NCBI RefSeq assembly: GCF_001039355.2
Contig: NW_019773882.1
Location: forward strand, 12,584-37,065
DNA from: Lingula anatina
Lineage: Eukaryota > Brachiopoda > Lingulata > Lingulida > Lingulidae
DNA length: 24,482 nt
Direction of reading: 5' to 3'
The stretch's first letter is position 1. Each line of letters opens with the position of its first letter. The notes under the pieces are model-generated. The model was not told the DNA's origin and did no database searches. It was given only the letters and a program-made list of their open reading frames with translations. A program made the translations under genes and the position numbers. Below, in pieces: positions 8,669-18,996 of the stretch.

Positions 8669-9666
8669 TTGAACAGTCACAATGGCGACAATGGCCCATC
8701 TATACAGATACCGACTTATCATGAATTTGACTGTAAGTCAGAAGGCGTTGCCATTAGATGGAGAAAATGGATAAACAGATTGAAAAACAATGTATTTGTT
8801 GGTTATGGTATAACAAGTCCGAAAAAGAAGAAGGCACTCATGCTATCTTTCGCCGGCGACGAGTTAAATGACATCGTCGAATCTTTCAGCACATTTCAAC
8901 TAACCCTCGGCGAAGGAGAAGACGAATTTAAGAAATGTGTTGATGCTATCACTGACTATTTTTCACCTTCCATCAACGTTGAATTGAATAAAGTTTCATT
9001 TCGACACGCTACGCAGAAAGGAGAGGACATTGAAGGATTTTATAGAGAGCTTCAATATATTGGTAAATTGTGCAGCTTTTATGACTTAGAATCAGAGATA
9101 AAATCACAATTGATTATGGGATGTAAATCTCAGAAAGGCCGGCAGAAGGGCTTAAGTAACCCGTCCATGACATTATCACAACTTTTGCAGTATGCGCGTA
9201 CAGAACAACTTGTCACTTCACATACACAGCGCATGGATGAACCTGCGGCTAACAGGGTGCAAGTTAGGAGTTCGACAGGTAGTCAAGCATTTTCTCAATG
9301 CCGTAATTGTGGAGGAGAATGGCCACATGTGGGTGACGGTCGAAGTGTCCGGCCTTCAACAAGGAATGTTTCTCTTGTAAACGGTTTCATCATTTCGCAT
9401 CGATGTGCAGATCGGGCCAGCAACTATCATCTTCAGCTACATCTAACAAGCGCTACGCCGTAAAACCTAAACGCGTGTCTCATCACCGTCAGAACAATGT
9501 GAATTGTCTACGTGGAAATTCTGATGTGACTGAAAATGAGAACGAATGCACAGGATCTGATGAGGATGGATATGTCTTCGCAGCACATGCAGTGACCGAG
9601 AACATGGACCAAGTCCCACATTTTGAAATAGAGATGAACGGTAGGAAAATAATTTTTTCTAGCTGA
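8669..9666 (+). pseudogene. retrotransposon gag, frameshifted
   Basis: Gag forms the particle that packages element RNA. The first frame (8669 to about 9340) has a capsid-like helical region with WRKWINRL, FYRELQYIGKLC and IKSQLIMGC, then CRNCGGEWPHVG. After that the frame shifts by one. The next frame, to 9666, holds CFSCKRFHHFASMC, a C-X2-C-X4-H-X4-C zinc knuckle. Because this pattern is intact in the second frame, a single indel near 9340 most simply explains the break. No clear ATG was identified; the frame opens around 8669. Confidence 0.85.
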
Positions 9667-10990
9667 TTCAGGCTCTACTGTAAATTTGATTTCTGAATTT
9701 GAGTACAATAAATTGCAACCAAGACCAACGTTACATATTTCAAGTACTAAAATCAGGGCCTACGGCAGTGAAAACAATTCAGTTCATGTGTTGGGAAAAT
9801 TCACGTCTCACTTACAGGTTGGAGCAATTAGCTGTGACGCAGTTTTGTGTGGTCGCTGGCAGAGAGAAACCTATTCTCAGTTGGCATACGTCCCAACAAT
9901 TGCAATTAATAAAGAGCTGTGATCACATTCATTCCAAGCATAACAAACTGAACAATGAATTTTCTTATATTTTCCATGGCCTTGGTTGTTTGAAGCAAGG
10001 TGAGATAAAACTTCACATCGACGACAACATACACCCCGTAGCACAGCGTTGTAGACGCATTCCGTTCCACGTCAGGAAACACATAGAGGAACAGATTAAA
10101 AAGGATGAGGAACAGGGTGTCATAGGGAAAGCTACAGGTCCTACGCCCTGGGTGTCTCCCATTGTAGTTGTTCCCAAACCGAAATCACCTGGTAAAGTAC
10201 GTGTCTGTGTAGATATGCGCGCAGCAAACAAGGCGATTAGAAGAGAAGGATATGCAACACCGACGCTTGATGAATTAAAAACAATGTTGACTGGCGCCTG
10301 CTATTTTTCGAAACTTAATCTTAATCAAGGGTACAATCAACTTGAATTACACGAAGATTCTCGTTATATCACTACATTTGCCACTCATCTTGGCCTCTAG
10401 AGATACCGTCGATTATTTTTTGGAGTGAATTCAGCAAGTGATATATTCCAGGAAAGCATTAGACAAGCTTTGTCTGGTTTGAAAGGAGTCGTGAACATCA
10501 GTGATGACATTTTGTGTTACGGGACATCGCAATCTGACCTATGTGCTCTTTTTCAACGTTTGCGCGAAAGAAATCTAACACTCAACGCAGAGAAATGTGA
10601 ATTCAATCAAGCATCATTAGAATTTTTAGGGCACGTTTTCGGCGCGGAGGGTATTAAACCAAGCCACAGCAAAATTGAAAACAAAATAAATCTTCCCAAT
10701 TCAACCAACGCTACAGAAGTCAGGAGTTTCTTAGGAATGACGAATTTTCTGTGGATCGCAATTCATTCCAAATTACGCGTCATTAACACATGATTTACGT
10801 GAGCTGACAAAGAAACACACCATGGTCTTGGACATCTAAACACGATGATGTTGTGAAGGAACTCAAGTCAAAGTTAAGCCAAGCAACGACTTTAGCGTAC
10901 TTCAACCCGTCGAAAACCTCGGAGGTATACACAGATGCGAGTCCGGTAGGCATATCTGCTGTATTAACACAGGACGGCCGCTTACAATAT
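9655..10990 (+). pseudogene. retrotransposon protease, reverse transcriptase and partial RNase H, broken
   Basis: The protease motif LADSGSTVNLIS begins after a one-base shift at about 9660. Another shift near 9845 leads into the RT frame. RT motifs are clear: VRVCVDMRAANKAI, GACYFSKLNLNQGYNQLEL and VNISDDILCYG. In the second, the catalytic Asp usual after SKL is Asn. A TAG at 10398-10400 interrupts the frame just before RYRRLFFGVNSA. Further shifts lie near 10750 and 10830. The RNase H start (VYTDASPVGISAVL) is at about 10921-10962, after which homology ends. The remaining RNase H and all of the integrase are absent. It is not functional. Confidence 0.88.
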
Positions 10991-11192
10991 GTCGTAAAAA
11001 GGGAACAATGATTACTGAGGAGAGAAATAACGAGAAACTCTAGTTTTTTCAAACGTTTTCATTACGAGTTAAAATTAAAGTTGACAATTGTATGAATACA
11101 GTTGACATTTAGTATTATATGCATTCTGTGTTATTGTTTATTACATTTATTTTATATATGTTATGTGTTGTTCTGTCATAATATTCAAAATT
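10991..11192 (+). other. internal 3' region of the gypsy element
   Basis: AT-rich sequence between the truncated RNase H and the polypurine tract. The integrase expected here is missing, so an internal deletion must lie near 10990. Confidence 0.5.
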
Positions 11193-11210
11193 TAAAAAAA
11201 AGAAAAGAAG
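11193..11210 (+). other. polypurine tract
   Basis: AAAAAAAAGAAAAGAAG lies just before the 3' LTR start (11214), the expected place for plus-strand DNA priming. Confidence 0.7.
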
Positions 11211-11213
11211 TAA

Positions 11214-11365
11214 TGTGATGTAATGATGTAATAAGTCACGTGGTGTAGGTCAGGGGTCATGAGTGTGAAGCGGGAAGTGGGGATGCGACGTGGCATGTGA
11301 GACATGGACTTTTAATTCTGTAATAAATATTTTAATTTTTTACACAAATTGTTGTTACAATACCA
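11214..11365 (+). repeat. 3' LTR
   Basis: Same 152-base length and termini as the 5' LTR, with five substitutions (for example AAGTCAC versus AAGGCAC and TACACAAA versus TATACAAA). Confidence 0.92.
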
Positions 11366-11468
11366 TACACACAATGGATAATAGAAGTGTTATCCCCTGA
11401 ATCAGAGTAATCAAATAATAATCAAGGTACCAATAATCAAAGTAGGCAGATCTTGAGTAGTTATAATG

Positions 11469-11808
11469 CCTGTGTACCATGAAAATTTGACTCTCCTAAA
11501 ATGTGACTCCCCAGTCAGATTTTCATTATGAAAATGTGACTCCCCACCCCCCCTATGAAATTTTGACTCCCCCACAAAAGAACATAATTTTTTCATGAAA
11601 ATTTCCACCTGTAAACTAACAAAAAGTGCCAAAGTGGTTTCCATTATGCACACTACAAGATCATAGTCATTTACTCAAATTAGATGAGATTTATGAAGTT
11701 TTGTGGAGGGGGAGTCAGATTTTCATGGGGGGAGTCAGATTTTCATAATGAAAATCTGACTGGGGGAGTCAGATTTTTATGGGAGTCAGATTTTCATGTT
11801 ACACCTGG
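11469..11808. mobile_element. foldback element made of short GAAAATNTGACTCCCC-type repeats
   Basis: The left arm (about 11469-11600) has several copies of ATGAAAATTTGACTCCCC-like units. The right arm (about 11705-11808) has about five copies of the inverse, GGGGAGTCAGATTTTCAT. The outer ends also pair: CCTGTGTACCATGAAAAT on the left matches the complement of ATTTTCATGTTACACCTGG on the right. The middle is unrelated sequence. No target duplication was found and no protein is encoded. Confidence 0.7.
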
Positions 11809-12269
11809 TCTTTTTTTGTGAAATTTGATGTTGATAAAATGATACCAGGAGCATATCATTCCAGTCAATTTTCTCCCCCAAAGAATTGGTTCAGTAGGGG
11901 TGACACTTCTGTGGTCTATTGTGTGTACCCAAGCTGTATGATAATTTAAAAAAGAACTGCCAACACCATGGAATACTCTTCTCTGCACCATCACTTTTTA
12001 CGTTTACCAAGCAATAGTAGACATTTAACTTTTGAAGGCAGTAAACACTTTTTAACAGCGTTTATCCAAGTGCAGTGACGCATTTTAATTTGATCTCAAA
12101 ACAAATTCTTAATGTATCAATTGTATTACTTTTACTCTTGCTCCAAAAGGAAGATGATTTCCGATTTTTATAATTGGCTAAATAAACTCTTATCTTATCA
12201 TCCTAGTTAAATAATTATGCTTTTTTCCCTTTATAATATATGTTATGTTCCGGTATAATTTATACTCAC
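11809..12269. other. non-coding, downstream of the copy B transmembrane exon
   Basis: This is where, by analogy with copy A, the first cytoplasmic exon of copy B should be. I searched the minus strand for YGQIESQ, GYDPDVDVG or DKFMHTV equivalents and found none. The sequence is AT-rich with no other supported feature. Confidence 0.45.
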
Positions 12270-13224
12270 TTGTTTTTCATCGCTTTGATCTTTCGCCTGA
12301 GTATCACCACTACCGCAATAAGTACTAAGACTGCCAGGAGCAGAACTCCCCCAACGGTGGCTGTGATTATGATGATACCAGTTTGGGTCAGGGTTTGGTT
12401 GAGCTCTGAGCAAGTCTGTCCAGTATAGGTAGTCGTCGACATGAACGTGTGTTCAACTTTGCACCTGTAGGATGAAACCTTTTAATTATTCATGACAGTT
12501 TTGTGCCTGTTTCAGCTTTCGTAAACATCCCTTAGTGATACATACCTCTACCTTTGGTTATAACTAGACTAAACTGAATGTTTAATACTGCAATTCCATG
12601 CCGTGAAACGAATGTATTATCAAACATTGTGTTTTATCTCTACAACAAATGAGAGGCAGTAATAACAGTAAATGTGACTATATTTTAACGAGTAATTATG
12701 ACCACCACTCGTCTGCCTTTTATACATGTATTACTCACAAACACTCTGCGGCGTAGTTCGGGAAGCGCACCACACATTGCCCATGACCACTGCAATCTTG
12801 ACCCCCACATTTCGGCTTACAACGTATGCCCGTGTCTTCTGGAAAGCATGAGTAATCGCGAGACTGGGTCCTAAACTCACATATGCCGACATCATCATAG
12901 AGTATACATGGGTCCATTAGACTTGATTTTGCTGTGCAATGGTAGAAATGTAAGTGACATGTTACGATAAAACAAAGGGGCAAGTTATGCATATATGTAA
13001 GCATGTTTGAATAAAGTAGAAAATATATCAAATGACAAAGAAAAAGCGAAGTAAAGCATGAAAAATAATTCCTAATAATAAATGCAATTATAAAAATTAA
13101 AATATTATATGCAATGTTACAGTATGTCATTCACATTATAAGTAAAACAACCATGATTATACATTCCCTAGAGTGCTTTCTTCCAATTACACAAACAAGT
13201 TTTTTTTTTATTAATTAACAAAAC

Positions 13225-13282
<58 letters not shown>

Positions 13283-16236
13283 GTTGTTGTTGTACATACA
13301 TGTTGCTTCTGCCTGTGACGTGCTGTAATTACCGTCTGTTTCTGCATAGTCATTCCCGCACGAAAACAAAGTAGATACTCCAGCGCTGTTGACTACTGCA
13401 ATCATACTGCAAACATGCTTCAAATCTGCTTCGATGTGGGAGCTAATTAGCATATTTGAAACATGCTTCTATCACGCTTCTAATCTACTACATTAATGCT
13501 CCTCCTCTGTACAACCCTATGTTATTTTTGAAGTAGAATTGCAGTAGGCTATACTGCATTTCTACTGCAAATATGCTCTACACCACTACTGCGTTAATGC
13601 TTCTTTGCTACTTCGATACTACTGCATTTTCGTGCGGGTTGCCATTGCATGTACCTACCTATTGCTAATTGTGAGGCAGTGTAATTTCTGTCTGTCGTAA
13701 AGGTGGTTCCATTGACTGTTATGTTCAAACTTGTGTTACCGTTCACAAGAACGTTTTCGATTGTCTTCAACATTTTTTGACTACTGTTTCCATTTTGCCC
13801 TATAAATGCTTTTAGGGCGAAAATAAGGTTGTAGTCAATGATAATGCTACCATACCTAAAACGTATAAGTCGAAAACAAAATAAATTATGGTGCTTTTAT
13901 GGGTTATGGGTTTGCTGTTCCATACATCTCAAGAAAGCTATTCATCATCATATTTCATTGCAAACATTACATATGGCTAACATCATTTGCTTTTGAAAAT
14001 ATGCTGGGACCTTAACGTCATTTGTGGTTGTTTTCTGAATGTATTGATTGATTCTGAATTGGATTCAAAACAGTTTTTAGGTAAATGAGTTGATGTTTGT
14101 TAGCAAGCGAAAAGGACGGCAAAATAACCTACCTAAACCTTATTATTTCTACCCTTTTCAACCCCTCGATTCCTGTCGAATTAAAAGCTACCAGCAACTG
14201 AAATAGATGGGTTTCATATGCGCACTGATGTAGTAAAACAGAGAAAGAGAGGGAGCCTTAGAGATACAGACGCCTAGATATATACTTAACCACATCTCAT
14301 TGAATCATATTTTACAAAGCAACAACTGAAAAACTATACGTCGCAACAACGTGTCATAGTTTACTTAAGGGATCGATGCTGAGATCAGTGCAGTAGACAT
14401 GCTTTGATCTCAAGAAGAAAATATATTTAAAAAAACGCCAGTCTCTATACCTGTTTTTCCAAAACAGTCTTTTCCTTTTCGAATGTTTCCTTGAGGTTGT
14501 CAAAGTTAAAACCCGGTATTCTAAATGACAAGGCTATTTTCTTGTTCAGTTCCTCATTTTCAGTGTTTGCTAAATGAGCAAAACATTATTATGCATTAGG
14601 ATGTTTCTTGACATCAAATAAACAGGAATACAAACAAAATCAATGGAAAATGTTGAAAGGTCATATTACATGCCATAGCAATTTATACCCTTAGTATCTG
14701 CATACATAGATGAGAAAAGTTTCAATCCAACTCAATATTGAGGCAGATATTTTATAAATAATGCAAATAAAGAATACGTTAAGACAGCAGGTATATCCAT
14801 GGCCAGAAATGCGCAGCATTCACGCGATACGCGAGGGCGCTACAGTAGGGCTTCACGTGACTCAACTAGCCAATCACAGCACAACAATGGCATCGCACAC
14901 AGACTCTGTGATAAGTGCTCAGCCCATTGTCAAGTAGTGTTAGTTCATGGTAACAAGCCTCTGACATGTGCAGAGAAGTTTATTGTAATATATATTGTTC
15001 TTATAGTTACATTATTAAATCTAACTCTGTATCCAAGTAGTAACTATACTGTACCAAGTCAGGTACTGATGATGTGCAGAGGTCATATATTCCAGAATAA
15101 GCCATTACCACTAATTTATAACTTTGTTTAATAAGTTATTTATGAAAGAGTTCATGAAAGATTATTGTAATTTGTTAAATCGTGATGTTATTCTTTTTAT
15201 ATTCAAATAATTGAATAATGTGGGTAAAATTGGTCTTCCACTACTTATTTGCATTTTCCTTTACTACAAGATTATTTTGGAACAGTTGCAGCATTAAAAT
15301 TTAAAATAAATAGCAACCTGAAAGAAGAAATTTGCATTATTATTAGATGATGATAGGAATTTTGGATTAAGAGATTAGTTAAATAATGAGTAGTGATATT
15401 GTCAGTCAATTTATGTAGAATCTGATTGGAAATACTGATTGAATTCTTGGCCTTGCACTGGGCAGTTTCACATTTGTGCCAAGTGCTTTTTTTGGACTCC
15501 ATTGTACAGTGGTAAAAGTTCTTTAATTGCCATGAAAGTTTTTAATCAGACTCTGTGTGGTGCTGCTATCTGCTGGTGCTATCGGCAACGAATTAGTTTG
15601 CCTTTGTTTCTGAGTGAATCTACTGTCTAAAATCACTATTTCTGAAAATATGTGCGTTTTGCTGAGGGTAGGCTAGGCAATACATGGCAAACTTTTTAGT
15701 ACGCGTGTACAACAGAAATTTTTAAAAACCCTAGCGATATTTGGTCAGGAGTTGCTTGAAGCATAGCACAGCGTTGCTGTCTATCGGCATCAGGCCGTTA
15801 GTTTGTCAATTATCACGAATTACCCAAGAATCGCGAACCCATTCATTTTCCTATGGCAATCTAGCAACTCATTACAAGTGCACGCATGCGCAGTGGGCTT
15901 AACGTGACGTTTGCAGTGCATTTCTGGGGATGCCTTCGTATAAGACTTACCAAGGGTAATTTTCGTCGGTATGATCAGCACTTTAGGTTTAGCAGGTCCC
16001 TGTGGCCCTGTTGGTGCAGTGGGCAAAACGATTGGTTTGATAGTATATTCATTAATATGAGTCGGATTTTTCCCAGTAAGCTCCGTTGTTAATGATGTCA
16101 AAGTAGCGGGGAAGGTCAGAGATTCATTTCTCTCCCTAACCGTTTTCGTTGGCACTGAATTACTGCTGGAAGCCTCAGAAATTGTGCAAATCAGCAAAAA
16201 CAGGGCAATCTGGTTGATATTATTTCCAGGATACAT
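12270..16236 (-). CDS. SEA-EGF single-pass membrane protein, copy B (3' end not found)
   Basis: Six in-phase exons: 16236-15951, 14569-14451, 14197-14133, 13855-13659, 12931-12739 and 12464-12270, about 351 codons. The ATG at 16236 starts a signal peptide (NQIALFLLICTISEASSS). A Ser/Thr/Pro-rich stem follows to residue ~92. A SEA domain (residues ~93-222) has FRIP, a FEKEK helix and FRYGSIIIDYNLIF; GSIII resembles the GSVVV autocleavage site of mucin SEA domains. Five N-x-S/T sites follow it. The next exon has ten cysteines counting into the following one, the last six spaced as an EGF module (C-x4-C-x5-C-x10-C-x-C-x16-C). A hydrophobic helix (~317-342) precedes RRK. The donor after KAMKN is good, but no tail exon is seen before 11372. 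The protein is probably a cell-surface, mucin-like glycoprotein; its role is unknown. Copy A upstream is its tandem duplicate. Confidence 0.85.
13225..13293. repeat. (ATT)n microsatellite passing into (GTT)n
   Basis: About 19 uninterrupted ATT units followed by TTGTTGTTGTTG. It lies in intron 4 of copy B. The runs of Asn or Ile it would encode are artefacts. Confidence 0.97.
13294..13350 (-). pseudogene. decayed partial copy of the SEA exon end
   Basis: On the minus strand this reads ETDGNYSTSQAEAT, close to TTDRNYTASQLAI at the end of the exon at 13659-13855. The DNA also matches: ACAGAC, AATTACA, TCACA and GCAA are shared in order. The match extends over the donor side (GTATGTAC versus GTAGGTAC). 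It is cut by the MITE on its upstream side. It could instead be a tiny alternative exon, since CAG precedes AAACAGAC, but decay is more likely. Confidence 0.5.
13355..13638. mobile_element. MITE with CCCGCACGAAAA inverted ends
   Basis: The 284-base element starts CCCGCACGAAAA and ends TTTTCGTGCGGG, a perfect 12-base inverted repeat. Similarity continues inward (AAGTAGATACTC against GAGTAGT-like sequence). The inside is rich in CTACTGC and ATGCTTC motifs and encodes nothing. It lies only 20 bases past the donor of the SEA exon ending at 13659. No clear target duplication was found. Confidence 0.8.
14570..15950. other. intron 1 of copy B
   Basis: A 1.4-kb intron between the signal-peptide exon and the first SEA exon. 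It has a CpG-rich patch at about 14810-14870 (GCGATACGCGAGGGCGC) and a CCAAT-like AGCCAATCACAG. A GCATGCGCAG motif lies near 15884. A 110-codon plus-strand frame at 14799-15131 has no domain or exon support. The patches could be transposon ends; see the rejected list. Confidence 0.5.
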
Positions 16237-16989
16237 ATTGACTTTCTGGAAATAGACATTGCCGTTTTAAAGGTTACATGTACAGTGGAGGCAATGGTTG
16301 ATTTTCTATATAATCAGGATAGTATAGGGAAATAGTTTTATTAGTAAAACAGAGTCTACAAACGATGACCAATCTTCTCTAAATTCCAGAGTAGCCCCGG
16401 CAATAACACAATCACATATAAAAGGTGGCATGGAAGGTTGGAATCTGGCATGTGACATAAAAGGATCCGCCGTAAGCAGCTGAGACACAAAGGCAGTTAA
16501 TAACCAGCAAACTATATATCGGCGGGTAGACCCAGACAACTGCTGTTTGCTATTAGTCTGGCTGGGTGGTATACTTTTTTCAGTTTCAAACTCTCTAAGG
16601 AATATTCGGGGAGTGATGAGAGAGAAAACAGCGCTATGTGTCAATGTAAACTAACTGTTTATATCGATAAATGGAGCATTCAATTGGGCATATCTTAGAG
16701 AACCACAGGCGATAATGAAAAAACTTGGAACGAGGGAATCAACGAGGCTGTGATCACAGGTGTTTCTGACACGTTAAAATCCCTAGACATAGTTATTGGG
16801 ACCCCCCCCCCCCTGTGGTCAGTGGTAAAACTGACATGCTGAAATGGCTGCGAGACTCTCTCCATGTGTGCCTTACCATCGTGTTGCTTATTTACATGTG
16901 TTTACGACAATGTATTCAACTCTCTTCTCTCTACTCTAACTTAATTTGCATCTTAAATTCTGAGCTGTTACTTTACTACGGAAGAATTT

Positions 16990-17038
16990 AAGGGACACAA
17001 CACCACTCGAACGTCACGTGTGTGGTGTTGTGACCCTT
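16990..17038. repeat. 17-bp inverted repeat with 15-base loop
   Basis: AAGGGACACAACACCAC (16990-17006) pairs with GTGGTGTTGTGACCCTT (17022-17038) with one mismatch. The loop contains CGTCACGTG. It could be a structured RNA stem, a DNA foldback or a protein-binding palindrome; nothing here decides. Confidence 0.75.
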
Positions 17039-17710
17039 ACACGCTTCCGCACATGACACTGCTATTTCACAAAAATTTAAGTCCACGTCTAGTTGTGTTA
17101 AATCATACACTACATGTATGCTTGTCCAGTATTAAACTCACCCGCCCGTACGTTCTCTTCAATTTAAATGAAGCGTTTGAAAACAAGGTCATTTATCTCA
17201 TTAAAGCATGCCAAGATAAAGCAGTCAGCGTGGTTATAAATTACATTACCAAACTCCTTGTAAATGATTCACATAATTCCTGTTTGTGCTAAGTCCAGGC
17301 GAAGCTTTACGTGTATCTTCTCTATTTGACAAATTATCGCTATGCGTTTATTTGCAGATGTCAATGACGATAAAAAAGGCTGCCAACACAACAGGGATTA
17401 ATACCCAGCCTCTACCTTTAAATCCAAACATCAACTGCGGCGTCTTTCAATTATGTTTCGATGGTCCTATAATGATCATCTGCACATATTCTAAGTGTAT
17501 TGTCTTACTCTTTGCCGTTCTGTAATGTTGTTCAGTGGTCCATGCTACTGCACGTTGATGTCGAGCGATAACGTTGCGTGAAATGGCTTTTTTTAAGATT
17601 AAAATGATTGATAAGTAAAACCAAATAACTGCGAGTAACCCTTTTGCAAACAAGGTAACCTTAAAATTTATTTGTTTAAAAAATTTTAAGTACGTATTTC
17701 TCGGTTCTTG

Positions 17711-17783
17711 TAGATACACAGGTCACCTGTATCGGTAGCCAGACATGTCGTTTATTTGCATCACTGTGCTTTTTCAAGTATCC
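17711..17783. repeat. diverged direct repeat with octamer motif, unit 1
   Basis: TACACAGGTCACCTGTAT, then AGACATGTCGTTTATTTGCA and CAAGTATCC, align with 18571-18636. ATTTGCAT (17754-17761) is shared exactly. Confidence 0.65.
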
Positions 17784-18570
17784 CGGGGTAATCTTAAAGG
17801 GGCACATAAACCGAGGGACGGTGCATTTATAGTTGTTTAGATGATATGAGTGGTGTCTAAAATTGTTTATCTTAAATAATCATCAACATTAAATGTATAT
17901 ATTATTCGTCAAAACGCAATTTATCTTTGTTTTTGCCCATTCCTCGCGTTTAGTTTTATACTTAGCAGTCTTCAAAAATGGTTTGCGCGCGCACAATTCA
18001 TTCACTTTGGCAATTTATACTATATGAGGGCTTTGCTGTGGTCATTGCATCATTCGATGCAAGGTTTCTGAACGTTGAACGTCTAATTTACCTCTGTTGA
18101 CATGTCATTGCCCTCTTTATTATGATCCTACTTTTATTCCCGCAAGCTTTGTGTCGTACTTTCTTCTGCTTTATATCCCTCTTATGTGCAAAATAGTTTT
18201 TTCTTCGCATCGTCCGCTGCATTTACTTGTTAATTATAGCAGTCACGTGGTACGCCTGCATACTTGGCCTTCACCGATGGAAAGTACAGGTTGAGCAGTT
18301 TTTCGACATTTCTTCCCACCCGTTCATTTATATGCTAGTATCTTAGTAACGTGACACGCAAGGGGTATTAAGATCGCGGGAAATAAATGCCATTTTTAGT
18401 ATTTTATTCCTACGTACTGGGCGCGTGTTAGACGTTAAATTTGAAATAGATATTGTTTATTTGGAGTGTTTGATACTGTGAAAGTGCTGCTTTTGTGAAT
18501 AAATTCAACTAAACCGCTTTTCAAATTGTTTTTTTTTTTTCATTTCAAATACCTTTTTTCTCCCATTTTA

Positions 18571-18636
18571 TAGTTTTACAGGTCACATGTATTCTGACAT
18601 GTTGTTTTATTTGCATTACCGTGTTTAAATGTATCC
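18571..18636. repeat. diverged direct repeat with octamer motif, unit 2
   Basis: TTTACAGGTCACATGTAT, then TGACATGTTGTTTTATTTGC and AATGTATCC, match unit 1 about 860 bases away. ATTTGCAT is at 18609-18616. The plus-strand TTTATT at about 18606 would read AATAAA on the minus strand, a possible late polyadenylation signal for copy A. Confidence 0.65.
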
Positions 18637-18689
18637 ATCATTGCATCTGATATTCATTTCTATTGAGTTCTTATCGAGTTACACACATC

Positions 18690-18885
18690 CCTTATTCACT
18701 CAATCAAAAACGTACACACCTGTGCACACAGGGACAGACCCCCTTACCCACTCCCTCACATACCCCGGTATATACACCCCCTTGCTTGCTCACACATGCA
18801 AGCAGCCTGCCTTAACCACACAAACAGGCGACCCCCCAGCCCCCCCACCCCCCCCCACCACACACACACACACACTCACTCAACA
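18690..18885. repeat. low-complexity A/C-rich tract ending in (CA)n
   Basis: C- and A-rich sequence with repeated CACAC, CCCCC and CTCAC motifs. It becomes CCCCCCACCCCCCCCCACC and then (CA)n at 18857-18874. It is downstream of the copy A stop on the minus strand. Confidence 0.85.
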
Positions 18886-18996
18886 TTCTAACCATCACTT
18901 GATTCTGATACACAAGCTGCTATTTAGGGTATATTTACTACTAGTTAGTTATCAAGTATGGTCATATCAATAGGTTATTTTAACTGATTTAAAGGC

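Larger units (their letters stand above)
8400..11365 (+). mobile_element. Ty3/gypsy-type LTR retrotransposon, full-ended but defective
   Basis: Two 152-base LTRs (8400-8551 and 11214-11365) bound an internal region of about 2.66 kb holding a primer-binding site, gag, protease, RT and the start of RNase H. TACACAC flanks both ends (8393-8399 and 11366-11372); the duplication may be 5-7 bases because the TA next to the LTR is ambiguous. Most of RNase H and the integrase are missing. Together with several frameshifts, a stop and an active-site change, this makes the copy inactive. The gag-pr-RT-RH order with DSG protease and a SDD-type RT motif supports a Ty3/gypsy-type element; the lineage is unresolved. 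Confidence 0.92.
16237..18996. other. intergenic region between copy A and copy B
   Basis: This 2.8-kb stretch separates the stop of copy A from the start of copy B and should hold the copy B promoter and 5' leader. I see no convincing gene. Separate entries cover a hairpin, a pair of direct repeats and a low-complexity tract. A run of 12 C lies at about 16802-16813. A 112-codon minus frame at 16306-16644, just upstream of the copy B start, has no recognisable domain. Confidence 0.55.

Noticed and set aside
13168-13453. Frames encoding poly-Asn and poly-Ile
   Set aside because: They are products of the (ATT)n microsatellite.
14799-15131. 110-codon plus-strand frame
   Set aside because: The first half is Arg/Ser-rich from a CpG patch and the second is AT-rich; no exon signals or domain.
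14795-15935. Possible 1.1-kb transposon in intron 1 of copy B, ends CCAGAAATGCGC and GTGCATTTCTGG
   Set aside because: The ends match for about 12 bases with one mismatch, but no target duplication or transposase is visible. Not strong enough to call.
16306-16644. Open minus-strand frame upstream of copy B
   Set aside because: No signal peptide, domain or splice phase links it to copy B, and base composition is ordinary.
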